Assembly: GCA_021155855.1 (NCBI GenBank)
Contig: JAJNAZ010000004.1
Span: forward strand, 1 to 64,000
DNA: 64,000 bases
Direction: 5' to 3'
DNA from: Solirubrobacterales bacterium
GTDB lineage: Bacteria; Actinomycetota; Thermoleophilia; Solirubrobacterales; 70-9
Part shown: piece by piece, positions 31,555-40,128 of the stretch
Numbering within the stretch: position 1 is the stretch's first letter
Layout: every line of letters begins with the position of its first letter
Notes under the pieces: model-generated
What the model saw: only the letters and a program-made list of their open reading frames with translations
Databases searched by the model: none
Told to the model about the DNA's origin: nothing
Program-made: the position numbers and the translations under genes

Positions 31555-33438
31555 TCAGGCCAGCGTCCGCCGCGCCGAGCCCTCGGCGCCCGTCAGCTCG
31601 ACCACGTGCTCCGCCAGCCCGGCCTCGTCGCCGGCCGCGACCAATGACTCCAGCCGCTGGACCGTCTCCTCGACCCACTCGGGATCGAGCGGCGCGGCGC
31701 GTACAGCGCGCACGATCCGCTCCGCGGTGGTCGGGCGCGGGCGCTCGTCGCGGTTGAGGAGCTCCTCGTGGATCTTCTCCCCCGGGCGCACTCCGACGAT
31801 CTCGATCGCGATGTCCGCGTCGGGTTCATAACCGGCGAGCCGAATCATGTTGCGCGCCAAGTCGATGATCCGTACGGGCTCACCCATCTCGAGCACGAAT
31901 ACCTCGCCCGAGGCGCCGCCCAGGTCGCCGGCCTGGATCACGAGCTGCACCGACTCCGGAATCGTCATGAAGTAGCGGGTCATCTCGGGGTGGGTGACTG
32001 TCACCGGGCCGCCGTGCTCGATCTGCGAGCGGAAGATCGGCACCACGCTACCCGAGGAGGCGAGCACGTTGCCGAAGCGGACGATCGTGAACTTGGTCCG
32101 CGGCGTCCGCTGCCCGGCGGCCTCGACGATCCACTCCGCCATCGCCTTCGTCGCCCCCATCACCGTGCGTGGATTGACCGCCTTGTCGGTCGAGACGAGG
32201 ACGAAGCGCTGGGTCCCGGTCGCCGCCGCGGTCTTCGCGGTCACCTGGGTCGCGATCGCGTTGTTGCGCAGCGCCTCGAGCGGGTTCGCCTCCATCAACG
32301 GTACGTGCTTGTAAGCGGCCGCGTGGAAGACGACCTCCGGCTTGAAGCGCTGCATCACCTCCAGCATCCGATCACCCTCTTTGCAGTCGGCGAGCACCGA
32401 CTCGACCCGGGTGAAGTGCCAGCGCCCGGTCATCTCCCGGTCGATCTCGAACAGGTTGTCCTCGGCGTGATCGAGCATCATCAGCAGGCGCGGCCGCACG
32501 CGGGCGATCTGCCGGCATAGCTCGGAGCCGATCGAGCCGCCAGCGCCGGTCACCATGACCCGCTTGTCCTCGAGGTAGGCGCCGACGCGCTCGAGTTCCA
32601 TCACCACGGGGTCGCGGCCGAGGACGTCCTCGACCTGGACCTCGCGAAGCTGGCGCGTGAGCTGGACCCCTCCACGCAAGAGCTCGAACACGGTCGGCAG
32701 GGTGCGGACCTGGATGTCGCGATCGCGGCACTCGGCGACCACCTTGGCCCGCAGCACGCCGGGCGCGGAGGGAATCGCGATCACGACCTCGTCCGGCGCC
32801 AGCCGGTCGCAGATCGGGCCGATCTCGTCGGTCGTGCCGAGCACCTTGAGCCCCTCGGTGCGCATGCCGCGCTTGCGCGGATCGTCATCGAGGAAGCCAA
32901 TCGCTTGGGCGCCGAGGTTGGGGTTCAGCTTCAGCTCGCGGACGACCATCTGCCCCCCCGACCCGGCGCCCACCACGAGCAGCTCACGCGCCCTCCCATC
33001 GCGCGCCTGGCGGGAGGGACGTTCGGCGAGCGTCCGCCGAGCGAGGCGGGCGCCGCCGAGCAGCGCGCAGGAGAGGATGAAGTCGAGGATCAGCACCGAG
33101 CGAGGCAGGCTGTCCGGATACGGCTTTGCGAGCACGTAGACCAGCAGCAGCAGGACACTGGCGATCGCGAGCGAGCGAACCAGGGGCCAGAGGTCCGGCA
33201 GCCGGAAGTACCGCCACCATTGCTGGTGCATCCCGAGCAGGTCGAGCACCAGCGCCTTGCCGATGGCGACGAAGGCGATCGAGCCGACGAGCATCGTCTC
33301 GTAGCGCTCCGGGATGTTCCCCCCCTCGTCGAGGAAGCGCAGGATGAAGGCGAGCGCGAACGCCGCCGCGCACAGCAACGCGTCGGCGACGAACTCGAGC
33401 GCCCGGCGCCTGTAGACAGGATCGGTGACGCGCGACAT
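31555..33438 (-). CDS. Membrane-bound NDP-sugar epimerase/dehydratase (CapD/PglF/WbpM type)
   Basis: A 627-residue protein. Four membrane helices (about residues 10-130) and a non-catalytic nucleotide-binding domain (LLVVGAGSGGQMVVRELKLNP) precede the catalytic SDR domain: TGAGGSIGSELCRQI (about 285-299), HAAAYKHVPLMEANP, STDKAVNPRTVMGATK and VRFGNVLASSGSV. These are hallmarks of UDP-GlcNAc 4,6-dehydratases and C5 epimerases that start bacillosamine or related sugars. It would feed a deoxy-amino-sugar to the phosphoglycosyl transferase. It is the first gene of the minus-strand polysaccharide operon and divergent from DedA. Confidence 0.94.
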   Translation of the reverse strand: MSRVTDPVYRRRALEFVADALLCAAAFALAFILRFLDEGGNIPERYETMLVGSIAFVAIGKALVLDLLGMHQQWWRYFRLPDLWPLVRSLAIASVLLLLVYVLAKPYPDSLPRSVLILDFILSCALLGGARLARRTLAERPSRQARDGRARELLVVGAGSGGQMVVRELKLNPNLGAQAIGFLDDDPRKRGMRTEGLKVLGTTDEIGPICDRLAPDEVVIAIPSAPGVLRAKVVAECRDRDIQVRTLPTVFELLRGGVQLTRQLREVQVEDVLGRDPVVMELERVGAYLEDKRVMVTGAGGSIGSELCRQIARVRPRLLMMLDHAEDNLFEIDREMTGRWHFTRVESVLADCKEGDRMLEVMQRFKPEVVFHAAAYKHVPLMEANPLEALRNNAIATQVTAKTAAATGTQRFVLVSTDKAVNPRTVMGATKAMAEWIVEAAGQRTPRTKFTIVRFGNVLASSGSVVPIFRSQIEHGGPVTVTHPEMTRYFMTIPESVQLVIQAGDLGGASGEVFVLEMGEPVRIIDLARNMIRLAGYEPDADIAIEIVGVRPGEKIHEELLNRDERPRPTTAERIVRAVRAAPLDPEWVEETVQRLESLVAAGDEAGLAEHVVELTGAEGSARRTLA

Positions 33439-33494
33439 CCTCCGCGAGTCTACGGCGGAACCGGGGCGGTCGATGGGTAACGTGTCCCGCTCGC

Positions 33495-34169
33495 ATGGAC
33501 CCGATCAGCACCCGCACGCAGGTCCCGGTGGGGGGTCTCACGGACTTCGTCGTCGACCCGATCGTCGAGGCGGCCGTGGACGTGATCGACGCGCTCGGCT
33601 ACGCGGGCGTGTTCGTCCTGATGCTGCTCGAGAGCGCCTGCATCCCGGTGCCGAGCGAGGCGATCATGCTGTTCGCGGGCTTCAACGTCTCCGAGGGCGA
33701 GATGACCCTGTTCGGGATCGTCGCCGCCGGCGTGATCGGCAACGTGGTCGGCTCCTGGGTCGCCTGGGCCGCGGGCTACTACGGACGGCTCGAGCTGCTC
33801 GAGAAGAACCGCCTGATCCACGTCAACCACAGGCACCTCGAGTGGGCCGACCGCTGGTTCGAGCGTCACGGCGACGCGACCGTGTTCTTCACCCGCATGC
33901 TGCCGATCATCCGCACCTTCATCTCGCTCCCGGCCGGGGTCGCGCGAATGCCGTTCTGGCGCTTTACGTTGCTCACCCTCGCAGGCTGCATTCCCTGGGT
34001 GCTGATGCTCGGGTTCATCGGCAAGCAGGTGGGCGACAACTGGGAGGAGTGGCGCGACTATCTCCACTACGGCGACTACCTCGTGCTCGCCGCGCTCCTC
34101 GGTCTGATCGTCTATTGGCTGATCCGGCGCCGGCGCAGCGGGACCCAGCCGGCCGAAGTCGGGCCGTAG
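33495..34169 (+). CDS. DedA-family membrane protein
   Basis: A 224-residue DedA/SNARE-associated membrane protein. VFVLMLLESACIPVPSEAIMLFAGF is the diagnostic opening (E and P-x-P-S-E are essential in family members; landmark shown in one block). HGDATVFFTRMLPIIRTFISLPAGVARMPFWRF holds the F/G-R-x-x-P-x-x-R signature, and a final helix follows. Recent work on other bacteria shows that some DedA proteins (UptA) translocate undecaprenyl phosphate, and others move phosphatidylethanolamine. The next gene, two bases on, is an undecaprenyl-diphosphatase, which supports the carrier-recycling role here. Confidence 0.93.
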   Translation: MDPISTRTQVPVGGLTDFVVDPIVEAAVDVIDALGYAGVFVLMLLESACIPVPSEAIMLFAGFNVSEGEMTLFGIVAAGVIGNVVGSWVAWAAGYYGRLELLEKNRLIHVNHRHLEWADRWFERHGDATVFFTRMLPIIRTFISLPAGVARMPFWRFTLLTLAGCIPWVLMLGFIGKQVGDNWEEWRDYLHYGDYLVLAALLGLIVYWLIRRRRSGTQPAEVGP

Positions 34170-34171
34170 CG

Positions 34172-35002
34172 GTGCAGGAGGCGCGGGGTTGCGCGGACTT
34201 TGCCGACGCGACCGACCTCAGCTCGGCGCGGGCCGCCCTGCTGGGCGCCGTCCAGGGCCCGGCGGAGCTCCTGCCGGTCTCCAGCTCGGCACACCTCTCG
34301 CTGATCCCGTGGCTGCGCGGCTGGGGTTGGCAAGCCGCCGACCCCGAGGCGCGAAAGAGCTTCGAGGTCGCCCTGCACGCCGGCACCGCCGCGGCGTTGG
34401 TAATCGGTCAGCGGCGGATGATTGCCGCGGAGCTCTCCCGCTTCGACGCGCGCCGCGCTTCGTTGGTCGCGCTCTCGTTCGTCCCTCCCGCGATCGCCGG
34501 CTATGCACTCGAGCGACAGATCGAACGGCGCCTCGGCGGCCCGCGTAGCATCGCCGCCGGCCTAGTCGCCGGGGCGCTGGCGATGGTCGCCGCCGACGCG
34601 CGCCCGCAGGAGCGCGGTCCCGGGGACGCCGGCGCCGCCGACGGCCTCGCGCTCGGCTTCGCCCAGGCGACGGCCCTGGTCCCGGGAGTCTCGCGAAACG
34701 GGGCCACCCTGACCGCCGCCCGGCTGCGGCGCTTCACTCGCGAGCACGCCAACCTGCTCTCGCGCACCGTCGCCCTGCCGGTGATCGTCGGCGCGACCGC
34801 GCTCAAGGGACGCCGGCTGCGCCGGCGCGGGGTCTCGCCCACTCTGCGGCGGGCGATGGCCGCCGGCGTCGCGTCGTCATTCGTGTCCACGCTCGCCTCG
34901 CAGCGGCTGATCTCCCTGGTCGAGCGCGATCGGGCTCTGTGGCCGTACGCCGCCTACCGCATCGCGCTGGCCGCCGTGGTCGCGGTCAGAATGAGTCGGT
35001 GA
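34172..35002 (+). CDS. uppP: Undecaprenyl-diphosphatase (UppP/BacA)
   Basis: A 276-residue polytopic enzyme that converts undecaprenyl diphosphate to the monophosphate. QGPAELLPVSSSAHL (about residues 28-42) is the (E/Q)-G-x-x-E-x-x-P-V-S-S-S motif and PGVSRNGATLTAARLRRF carries the second motif (P-G-x-S-R), both needed for catalysis. The start is uncertain: GTG 34172 gives a short Cys-containing leader, and TTG codons downstream are possible. Its TGA overlaps the purM GTG (GTGA). Paired with DedA, it forms a likely lipid-carrier recycling unit. Confidence 0.92.
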   Translation: MQEARGCADFADATDLSSARAALLGAVQGPAELLPVSSSAHLSLIPWLRGWGWQAADPEARKSFEVALHAGTAAALVIGQRRMIAAELSRFDARRASLVALSFVPPAIAGYALERQIERRLGGPRSIAAGLVAGALAMVAADARPQERGPGDAGAADGLALGFAQATALVPGVSRNGATLTAARLRRFTREHANLLSRTVALPVIVGATALKGRRLRRRGVSPTLRRAMAAGVASSFVSTLASQRLISLVERDRALWPYAAYRIALAAVVAVRMSR

Positions 35003-36003
35003 GCGAGCAGCGGGCATACAGCGCCGCCGGCGTCAGCCAGCGCGAGGCCGAGGACGCCGTCGCAGCGCTCACCCGCAGCCTAAAGCTGATCGACACCGGC
35101 AAGCCTTCGCGGGTCGTCTCGCTGCCGAACCACTACGCGAGCGTGCTGCGCCTCGACCACCGGACCGGGGTCGCGATCGGCACTGACGGCGTCGGCACCA
35201 AGATGGTGGTCGCCGAACGGCTGGGACGGTTCGAGACGATCGGCATCGACTGCGTGGCGATGAACGCCAACGATTTGATCTGCGTCGGCGCCGAGCCGAT
35301 CGCGATGGTCGACTTCATCCTCTGTCGACACGCCGATCCCGACGTTTGCGGGCAGATTGGCGTCGGGCTGCGCCGGGGAGCCGAGCTCGCCGGGCTCGAG
35401 ATTCCCGGCGGGGAGATCGCCCAGGTCGGTGAGATCGTCGACGGCTGGGAGCTCGCCGGAACGGCAATCGGGACCGTCGCGCTGGAGCGGATCGTCGACG
35501 GTGCCCGGATCGAGCCGGGCGACGCGGTCCTCGGGCTTCCTTCGTCGGGTCTGCACGCAAACGGGTACACGCTGGCGCGGCGTGTCCTCGAGCCGATTCC
35601 GCTCGACGACGAGCGGCTCGGGCGCCCGCTTGGCGACGTCCTGCTGGAGCCGACCGAGATCTACGTGCCGGCGGTGCTCGAGCTGCTCGACTCCGCGGTC
35701 GACGTGCGCGGCCTCGCCCACATCACCGGCGACGGTCTCAACAACCTGCTGCGGCTCGCCGCCCCGGTCGGCTACGAGATCGAGGACCCGCTCCCCGCAC
35801 CGCCGGTCTTCGGCCTGATCCGGGAACTGGGCGAGGTCTCCGACGAGGAGATGCACGAGGTCTTCAACATGGGCTGCGGCTTCGCCTGCGTGATCGCGGC
35901 GGCCGACGAGGCGGCTGGCCTGGAGCAGCTGCGACGGCACTATCCGCGGGCACGGCGGATCGGGCGGGCGACCGGGCGGGCGGGCGTCGTCGAGCGCGGT
36001 TAG
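34999..36003 (+). CDS. purM: Phosphoribosylformylglycinamidine cyclo-ligase (AIR synthase)
   Basis: A 334-residue enzyme of purine synthesis that closes the imidazole ring to give aminoimidazole ribotide, using ATP. TDGVGTKMVVAE, the AMNANDLICVGAEPIAMVDF loop, LPSSGLHANGYTLAR and HITGDGLNNLLR are the family signatures, in order. The GTG start at 34999 overlaps the UppP stop. Standing behind two lipid-carrier genes rather than purF or purN is unusual but has no obvious meaning. Confidence 0.96.
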   Translation: MSEQRAYSAAGVSQREAEDAVAALTRSLKLIDTGKPSRVVSLPNHYASVLRLDHRTGVAIGTDGVGTKMVVAERLGRFETIGIDCVAMNANDLICVGAEPIAMVDFILCRHADPDVCGQIGVGLRRGAELAGLEIPGGEIAQVGEIVDGWELAGTAIGTVALERIVDGARIEPGDAVLGLPSSGLHANGYTLARRVLEPIPLDDERLGRPLGDVLLEPTEIYVPAVLELLDSAVDVRGLAHITGDGLNNLLRLAAPVGYEIEDPLPAPPVFGLIRELGEVSDEEMHEVFNMGCGFACVIAAADEAAGLEQLRRHYPRARRIGRATGRAGVVERG

Positions 36004-36054
36004 CGCCCCGCCATTCAGGTTCCGGCATCATGCCGACGATGAAGATCGCGATCC

Positions 36055-36687
36055 ATGATCTTCGACAGATTCACCGCCCTCGACGCGATCGGCCCCTACG
36101 AGGTGCTCTCCCGCCTGCCCGGGGCCGAGCTCTCGTTCGTCGCCAAGGAGGCGGGCCCGAAGCGCTCCGACACCGGAGCGCTGGGCGTCAGCGCCGACCT
36201 TCCGATCGCCGAGCTCCCAGACCCCGAGATCGTGCTCGTCCCGGGCGGTGAAGGCAACCGGCCGCTGCTCTCCGACGATCGGGTGCTCGAGTGGCTGCGA
36301 TCGGCCCACGAGACCAGCGTCTGGACGACCTCGGTCTGCACCGGCTCGCTTGTGCTCGGCGCCGCCGGCATCCTTGATCGCAAACGTGCCACCAGCCACT
36401 GGGTCTATCTCGAGGGGCTCAGGTCCTTCGGCGCCGAGCCGGTCGACGCCCGCGTGGTCGAGGACGGCAAAGTGATGACCGCGGCCGGCGTCTCCTCCGG
36501 GATCGACATGGCGCTGACGCTCGCGGCCCGCGTCGCCGGCGATCAAGTCGCGAGGGCGATCCAGCTCGGAATCGAGTACGACCCGGAGCCGCCGTTCGAC
36601 GCCGGCTCGCCGGCGAAGGCCCCGCCCGAGTTGGTCGAGCTGGTCCGCAACCTCGAGCGCGAACCCGCACCCTCGCGGCGGGCCTGA
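36055..36687 (+). CDS. DJ-1/PfpI-family protein, N-terminus disturbed
   Basis: A 210-residue member of the DJ-1/PfpI/GATase1-like group (isocyanide hydratase or transcription-regulator type). The nucleophile elbow is TTSVCTGSLVLGAAG, with Cys at about residue 99, preceded by an acidic PGGEGNRP loop. ATSHWVYLEGL and AAGVSSGIDMAL are also typical. Homologues begin M-K-I-A-I-(x)-I-F-D; here ATG AAG ATC GCG ATC (from 36039) lies one base out of frame with ATG ATC TTC GAC (36055). So the first beta strand is present but out of frame by one base, and the in-frame start at 36055 omits it. A single-base insertion or assembly error is likely. Confidence 0.8.
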   Translation: MIFDRFTALDAIGPYEVLSRLPGAELSFVAKEAGPKRSDTGALGVSADLPIAELPDPEIVLVPGGEGNRPLLSDDRVLEWLRSAHETSVWTTSVCTGSLVLGAAGILDRKRATSHWVYLEGLRSFGAEPVDARVVEDGKVMTAAGVSSGIDMALTLAARVAGDQVARAIQLGIEYDPEPPFDAGSPAKAPPELVELVRNLEREPAPSRRA

Positions 36688-36732
36688 AGCCCGGCTCGCA
36701 GACCTACAGGGCGCGTCCCCGCACGGCCGCGG

Positions 36733-37578
36733 CTAGGCAGCGTCCCAGAGGATTCCGGTCAGCACCGGGACCGGCCGCAACCGCCACTCACGCGCCAGCG
36801 CCCAGAGCTCGGCCTCGAGCACGGGGCGTGGCCGGCCGGCGAGCTCCTCGAGCTCGCGGGTAGCGCAGCGACCGAAGCGCTCGATTGCCTCCAGCGGCTC
36901 GAGCCGCCGCGACTCGCGCGGCACGGCGCCCGCGGCGATAGCCGCCTCGCGATAGGCCTCGTACGGCTGCGAGCCGAAGACGCCGTGCGCCGAGCCGCCG
37001 TCGCCCGTGAACAGCGCGGAGGGGAACGTGAACCGCTCGAGGCCGCGGCCGATCTCGCGCACCTGGCCCGCGGCGCGGGCGGCCGGAGACGGGTCGCGAA
37101 CGTCGTCGAGGTCGGCGCCGAAGGCCTCGACGATCGCGTGCGAGCGGAGGTCGATCTCGAACCGCTCGCGGTCGAGACCCGCCGGGCCGGCCTCGGCCAG
37201 CAGGGCGTCGGCGTGGTCGAGGCGCCGACGCTCGCAGAGCAGGCCCTCGCGGAGGCGGCGCAGGTAACGGTAACCGCCCTCCGGGCCCTGCTCGCAGGCC
37301 GCGCGAACGGCCTGGCAGGCCGGGTAGGTGGATGAGATCGGGTTCGTCAGCCAAAGCCGCGGATCGCAGGGCATGCCGGTCTCGGCCGCGGCCTCGAGCC
37401 ATTGGGCGAGGTGGGCGACGTGATCGTCGCGGTCGAGCGTCGCCGCGAGGCCGCCCATCACCCATCGTGGGGTGATCGCGTCACCGAACTCCCACATCAG
37501 CCGCCGCAGCTTCGGCTCCGCGCCCCACGACCATTCGCAGGCTGGATCGGTGTAGTAACGAAGCTCGACGGTCATCAT
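36733..37578 (-). CDS. DsbA-family thioredoxin-like protein
   Basis: A 281-residue DsbA-fold protein. The first strand leads into YYTDPACEWSWGAEP, where CEWS stands at the position of the C-x-x-C active site, with one cysteine replaced by Ser. The inserted helical domain and a cis-Pro loop (RFTFPSALF, then GVFGSQPYEAYREA) follow the DsbA/FrnE/SpxH layout. The one-cysteine site argues against simple disulfide exchange and towards an isomerase, adaptor (SpxH-like) or glutathione-S-transferase-kappa-like role. It is divergent from the Ser/Thr kinase, 46 bases away. Confidence 0.82.
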   Translation of the reverse strand: MMTVELRYYTDPACEWSWGAEPKLRRLMWEFGDAITPRWVMGGLAATLDRDDHVAHLAQWLEAAAETGMPCDPRLWLTNPISSTYPACQAVRAACEQGPEGGYRYLRRLREGLLCERRRLDHADALLAEAGPAGLDRERFEIDLRSHAIVEAFGADLDDVRDPSPAARAAGQVREIGRGLERFTFPSALFTGDGGSAHGVFGSQPYEAYREAAIAAGAVPRESRRLEPLEAIERFGRCATRELEELAGRPRPVLEAELWALAREWRLRPVPVLTGILWDAA

Positions 37579-37624
37579 GCAGGGAGGGCCCGGGGCGTGT
37601 GCGAAAGTTGAAAATAGTCAGGAG

Positions 37625-39142
37625 ATGAGCGAGGCGACGACAGGGATCGCGGGTGTGTTGACGGGGACGGTGCTCTCCGGGCGCTACCGGCTCGAGCAGA
37701 AGCTCGGCAGCGGGGGCATGTCGACCGTCTATCTGGCGCGCGACGAGACGCTCGAACGGTGGGTCGCGGCCAAGGTCCTGCACCGCGAGATCTCCGACCA
37801 GCCGGACCAGATCGAGCGCTTCCGGCGCGAGGCGCGCGCGGTGGCCCAGGTCTCACACCCGAACGTGGTCGCGGTGATCGACGCCGGGGAGGATGGCGGG
37901 CGGCCCTACATCGTGTTCGAGTACTGCGACGGCGAGACGCTCAAGCAGCGAATCGACCGGATGGGCAAGCTGCCGCTCGACGAGGCCGCCGCCTATGCGA
38001 TCGAGGTCGGCCGCGGACTGCAGGCGGCCCACGCCCGGATGCTCGTCCACCGCGATGTCAAGCCCCAGAACGTGCTCATCGACTCCGAGGGCAGGGCCAA
38101 GGTGACCGACTTCGGGATCGCGCGCTCGCTGGAGTCGGACGGACTGACGAAGACCGGCCGCGTGCTCGGCACCACCGACTACGTCTCCCCCGAGCAGGCG
38201 ATGGGTCACGAGGTGGACGCGCGCTCCGACATCTACTCGCTCGGGGTCCTGCTCTACGAGATGCTCACCGGCGAGCTTCCGTTCCAGGCCGAGAACCTCG
38301 TCGGCGTGGCGATGAAGCACGTCAACGAGGGGATGCCCGATGTCCAGCGGGAGCGCCCCGAGGTCTCGTCGGCGCTCGCCGCGGTGATCGAGCGCTCGAC
38401 GTTGAAGAAGCCCGAGAAGCGCTACCCCGAAATGGGCGCGATGCTCGCCGACCTCGAGAATGCGCTCGAGGTCGAGGTCGCCCGTGCCGGGCGCTCGACG
38501 GGTGAGGCGACGACGGTGCTCGACTCGATGCCCCACCGCAGGAGGCGGATCCTGACCTCGCGCCGGGTCTCGGTCGCGGGCATCCTGCTGGTGCTCGCCG
38601 GCACTGCCGCTGCGCTGCTGATCGCCGGCTTGACCGGCGACGACGAGCGGCGGGGCGGGGGCGGGGGCGGCAACGAGGAGCCGGGCACCGAGATCGAGCT
38701 GCAGACCGCGGCCGACTTCGATCCGATCGGCGGCGACGGCGAGCACCCCGACGACGTGCGCCTGGCGATTGACGGCAACCAGACCACGAGTTGGACGACC
38801 GAGACCTACGACGCGGGTCCCGAGGTCTCGCTCTCGGGCAAGCCGGGAGTCGGCCTGGTGGTTGAGGCTGCCGAGCCGATCCAGGGCGAGACTCTGACGG
38901 TGGGCACCTCCGACGGCGGGTGGGCGGCCCAGATCTTCGCCGCGAGCGCCGGCCCCCCGGAGGCGCTCGAGGAATGGGGCGAGCCCGTGGGGGCGGTCAG
39001 CAATGCGGAAGCCGAGGAGCTGATTGAGCTCACGGTCTCAGAACCGGCCCAGTACTACCTGATCTGGTTCACCAAGCTCGTCTCCTACGACGACGGCTAC
39101 CGGGTCGAGGTCGAGGAGCTGACGCTCAGCGGCGAGGCCTAG
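37625..39142 (+). CDS. Ser/Thr protein kinase with discoidin-like extracellular domain
   Basis: A 505-residue receptor-type kinase. The kinase domain (about 20-290) has glycine loop GSGGMSTVYLA, lysine K50 (VAAKVL), HRDVKPQN (D144) and DFG (162-164), and Thr-rich activation loop RVLGTTDYVSPEQ. One membrane helix (VSVAGILLVLAGTAAALLIAGL) separates a Gly-rich spacer from an extracellular domain of discoidin/F5-8C type (LAIDGNQTTSWTTETY). That domain may bind carbohydrate or peptidoglycan. Similar C-termini occur on the MviN/MurJ pseudokinase of mycobacteria. The GGAG abuts ATG 37625, so the start is not certain. It ends in a CTAG shared with the ddl stop. Confidence 0.92.
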   Translation: MSEATTGIAGVLTGTVLSGRYRLEQKLGSGGMSTVYLARDETLERWVAAKVLHREISDQPDQIERFRREARAVAQVSHPNVVAVIDAGEDGGRPYIVFEYCDGETLKQRIDRMGKLPLDEAAAYAIEVGRGLQAAHARMLVHRDVKPQNVLIDSEGRAKVTDFGIARSLESDGLTKTGRVLGTTDYVSPEQAMGHEVDARSDIYSLGVLLYEMLTGELPFQAENLVGVAMKHVNEGMPDVQRERPEVSSALAAVIERSTLKKPEKRYPEMGAMLADLENALEVEVARAGRSTGEATTVLDSMPHRRRRILTSRRVSVAGILLVLAGTAAALLIAGLTGDDERRGGGGGGNEEPGTEIELQTAADFDPIGGDGEHPDDVRLAIDGNQTTSWTTETYDAGPEVSLSGKPGVGLVVEAAEPIQGETLTVGTSDGGWAAQIFAASAGPPEALEEWGEPVGAVSNAEAEELIELTVSEPAQYYLIWFTKLVSYDDGYRVEVEELTLSGEA

Positions 39143-40128
39143 AACCGGTACTCACGCTCGCGGCGGTGGCGGTCGACGCCGAGGCGTATGAGCCGGTCGC
39201 AGAGCTCGGGGTAGGGGATCCCGCTGGCGGCGAACAGCTTGCCGAAGACGCTGGTGGCGGTGAAGCCGGGGATCGTGTTGATCTCGTTGACCAGCACCTC
39301 GCCGTCCTCGCGGACGAAGAAGTCGCAGCGGGCGAGGCCGGTGCCGCCGACGGCGCGAAAGACCCGCGCCGCGAGTTCGCGCACGCGCGCGATCGCCGGC
39401 TCGTCGAGCGGCGCCGGGACGACGAGCTCCATGCCGCCCTCGGCGTACTTGGCCTCGAAGTCGTACCAGTCGGAGGCCTTGGTGACGATCGCACCGGGCA
39501 GCGACGTCACCACGCTCTCGTGGTCGCCGCTACCGGGGTTGCCGATCACCGAGCATTCGACCTCGCGGCCCCCGGCATCGGCCTCGACGATCACCCGCGG
39601 GTCGTGGGCGAGCGCCGACTCGACCGCCCGCTCGAGCTCCCGCTCAGGGTTGGAGACGCGCGAGATGCCGACGCTGGAGCCGAGTCGCGAGGGCTTCACC
39701 CAGAGCGGCCGCGGCATCGCCGCGACGTGCTCGCGCCACCCCTCCTCGCCGACCTCGGCGAACTCGACCTGAGGCAACCCGTCGAAGGCCAACAGGCGCT
39801 TGCAGATCAGCTTGTCCATCGCCACCGCGGCGGCGAGCACGCTGGGACCGGCGTAGGCGACGTCCAGGCACTCGAGCAGCCCCTGAACCGTGCCGTCCTC
39901 GCCGAACGGGCCGTGCAGGACCGGGAAGGCGACATCGCACTCGAGCAGCCCGTTCGCCGCCCGCATTTCCACCTCCTCGCCGGCGGCGAGCCAGCGGCCC
40001 TGGCGGTCGATCAGCACCTCGATCACCTCGTGGCCGGTCTCGCGCAGCCCGGCGGCGACCGAGGCGCCCGACCGCAGCGAGATCTCGTGCTCGGAGGAGC
40101 GCCCGCCGCAGATCACCGCGACCCTCAC
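39139..40128 (-). CDS. ddl: D-alanine--D-alanine ligase
   Basis: A 329-residue ATP-grasp enzyme that joins two D-alanines for the peptidoglycan stem peptide. VAVICGGRSSEHEISLRSG (given as the opening landmark) starts the N-domain, VLHGPFGEDGTVQGLLECL holds the HGxxGEDG/QG signature, the ATP-grasp loop is KPSRLGSSVGISRV, and the Mg/ADP site is DFFVREDGEVLVNEINTIPGFT. It overlaps the pknB stop by four bases, so it is the last gene of the growth cluster, transcribed with the kinase. That places stem-peptide supply under the same control as peptidoglycan polymerisation. Confidence 0.97.
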   Translation of the reverse strand: MRVAVICGGRSSEHEISLRSGASVAAGLRETGHEVIEVLIDRQGRWLAAGEEVEMRAANGLLECDVAFPVLHGPFGEDGTVQGLLECLDVAYAGPSVLAAAVAMDKLICKRLLAFDGLPQVEFAEVGEEGWREHVAAMPRPLWVKPSRLGSSVGISRVSNPERELERAVESALAHDPRVIVEADAGGREVECSVIGNPGSGDHESVVTSLPGAIVTKASDWYDFEAKYAEGGMELVVPAPLDEPAIARVRELAARVFRAVGGTGLARCDFFVREDGEVLVNEINTIPGFTATSVFGKLFAASGIPYPELCDRLIRLGVDRHRREREYRF

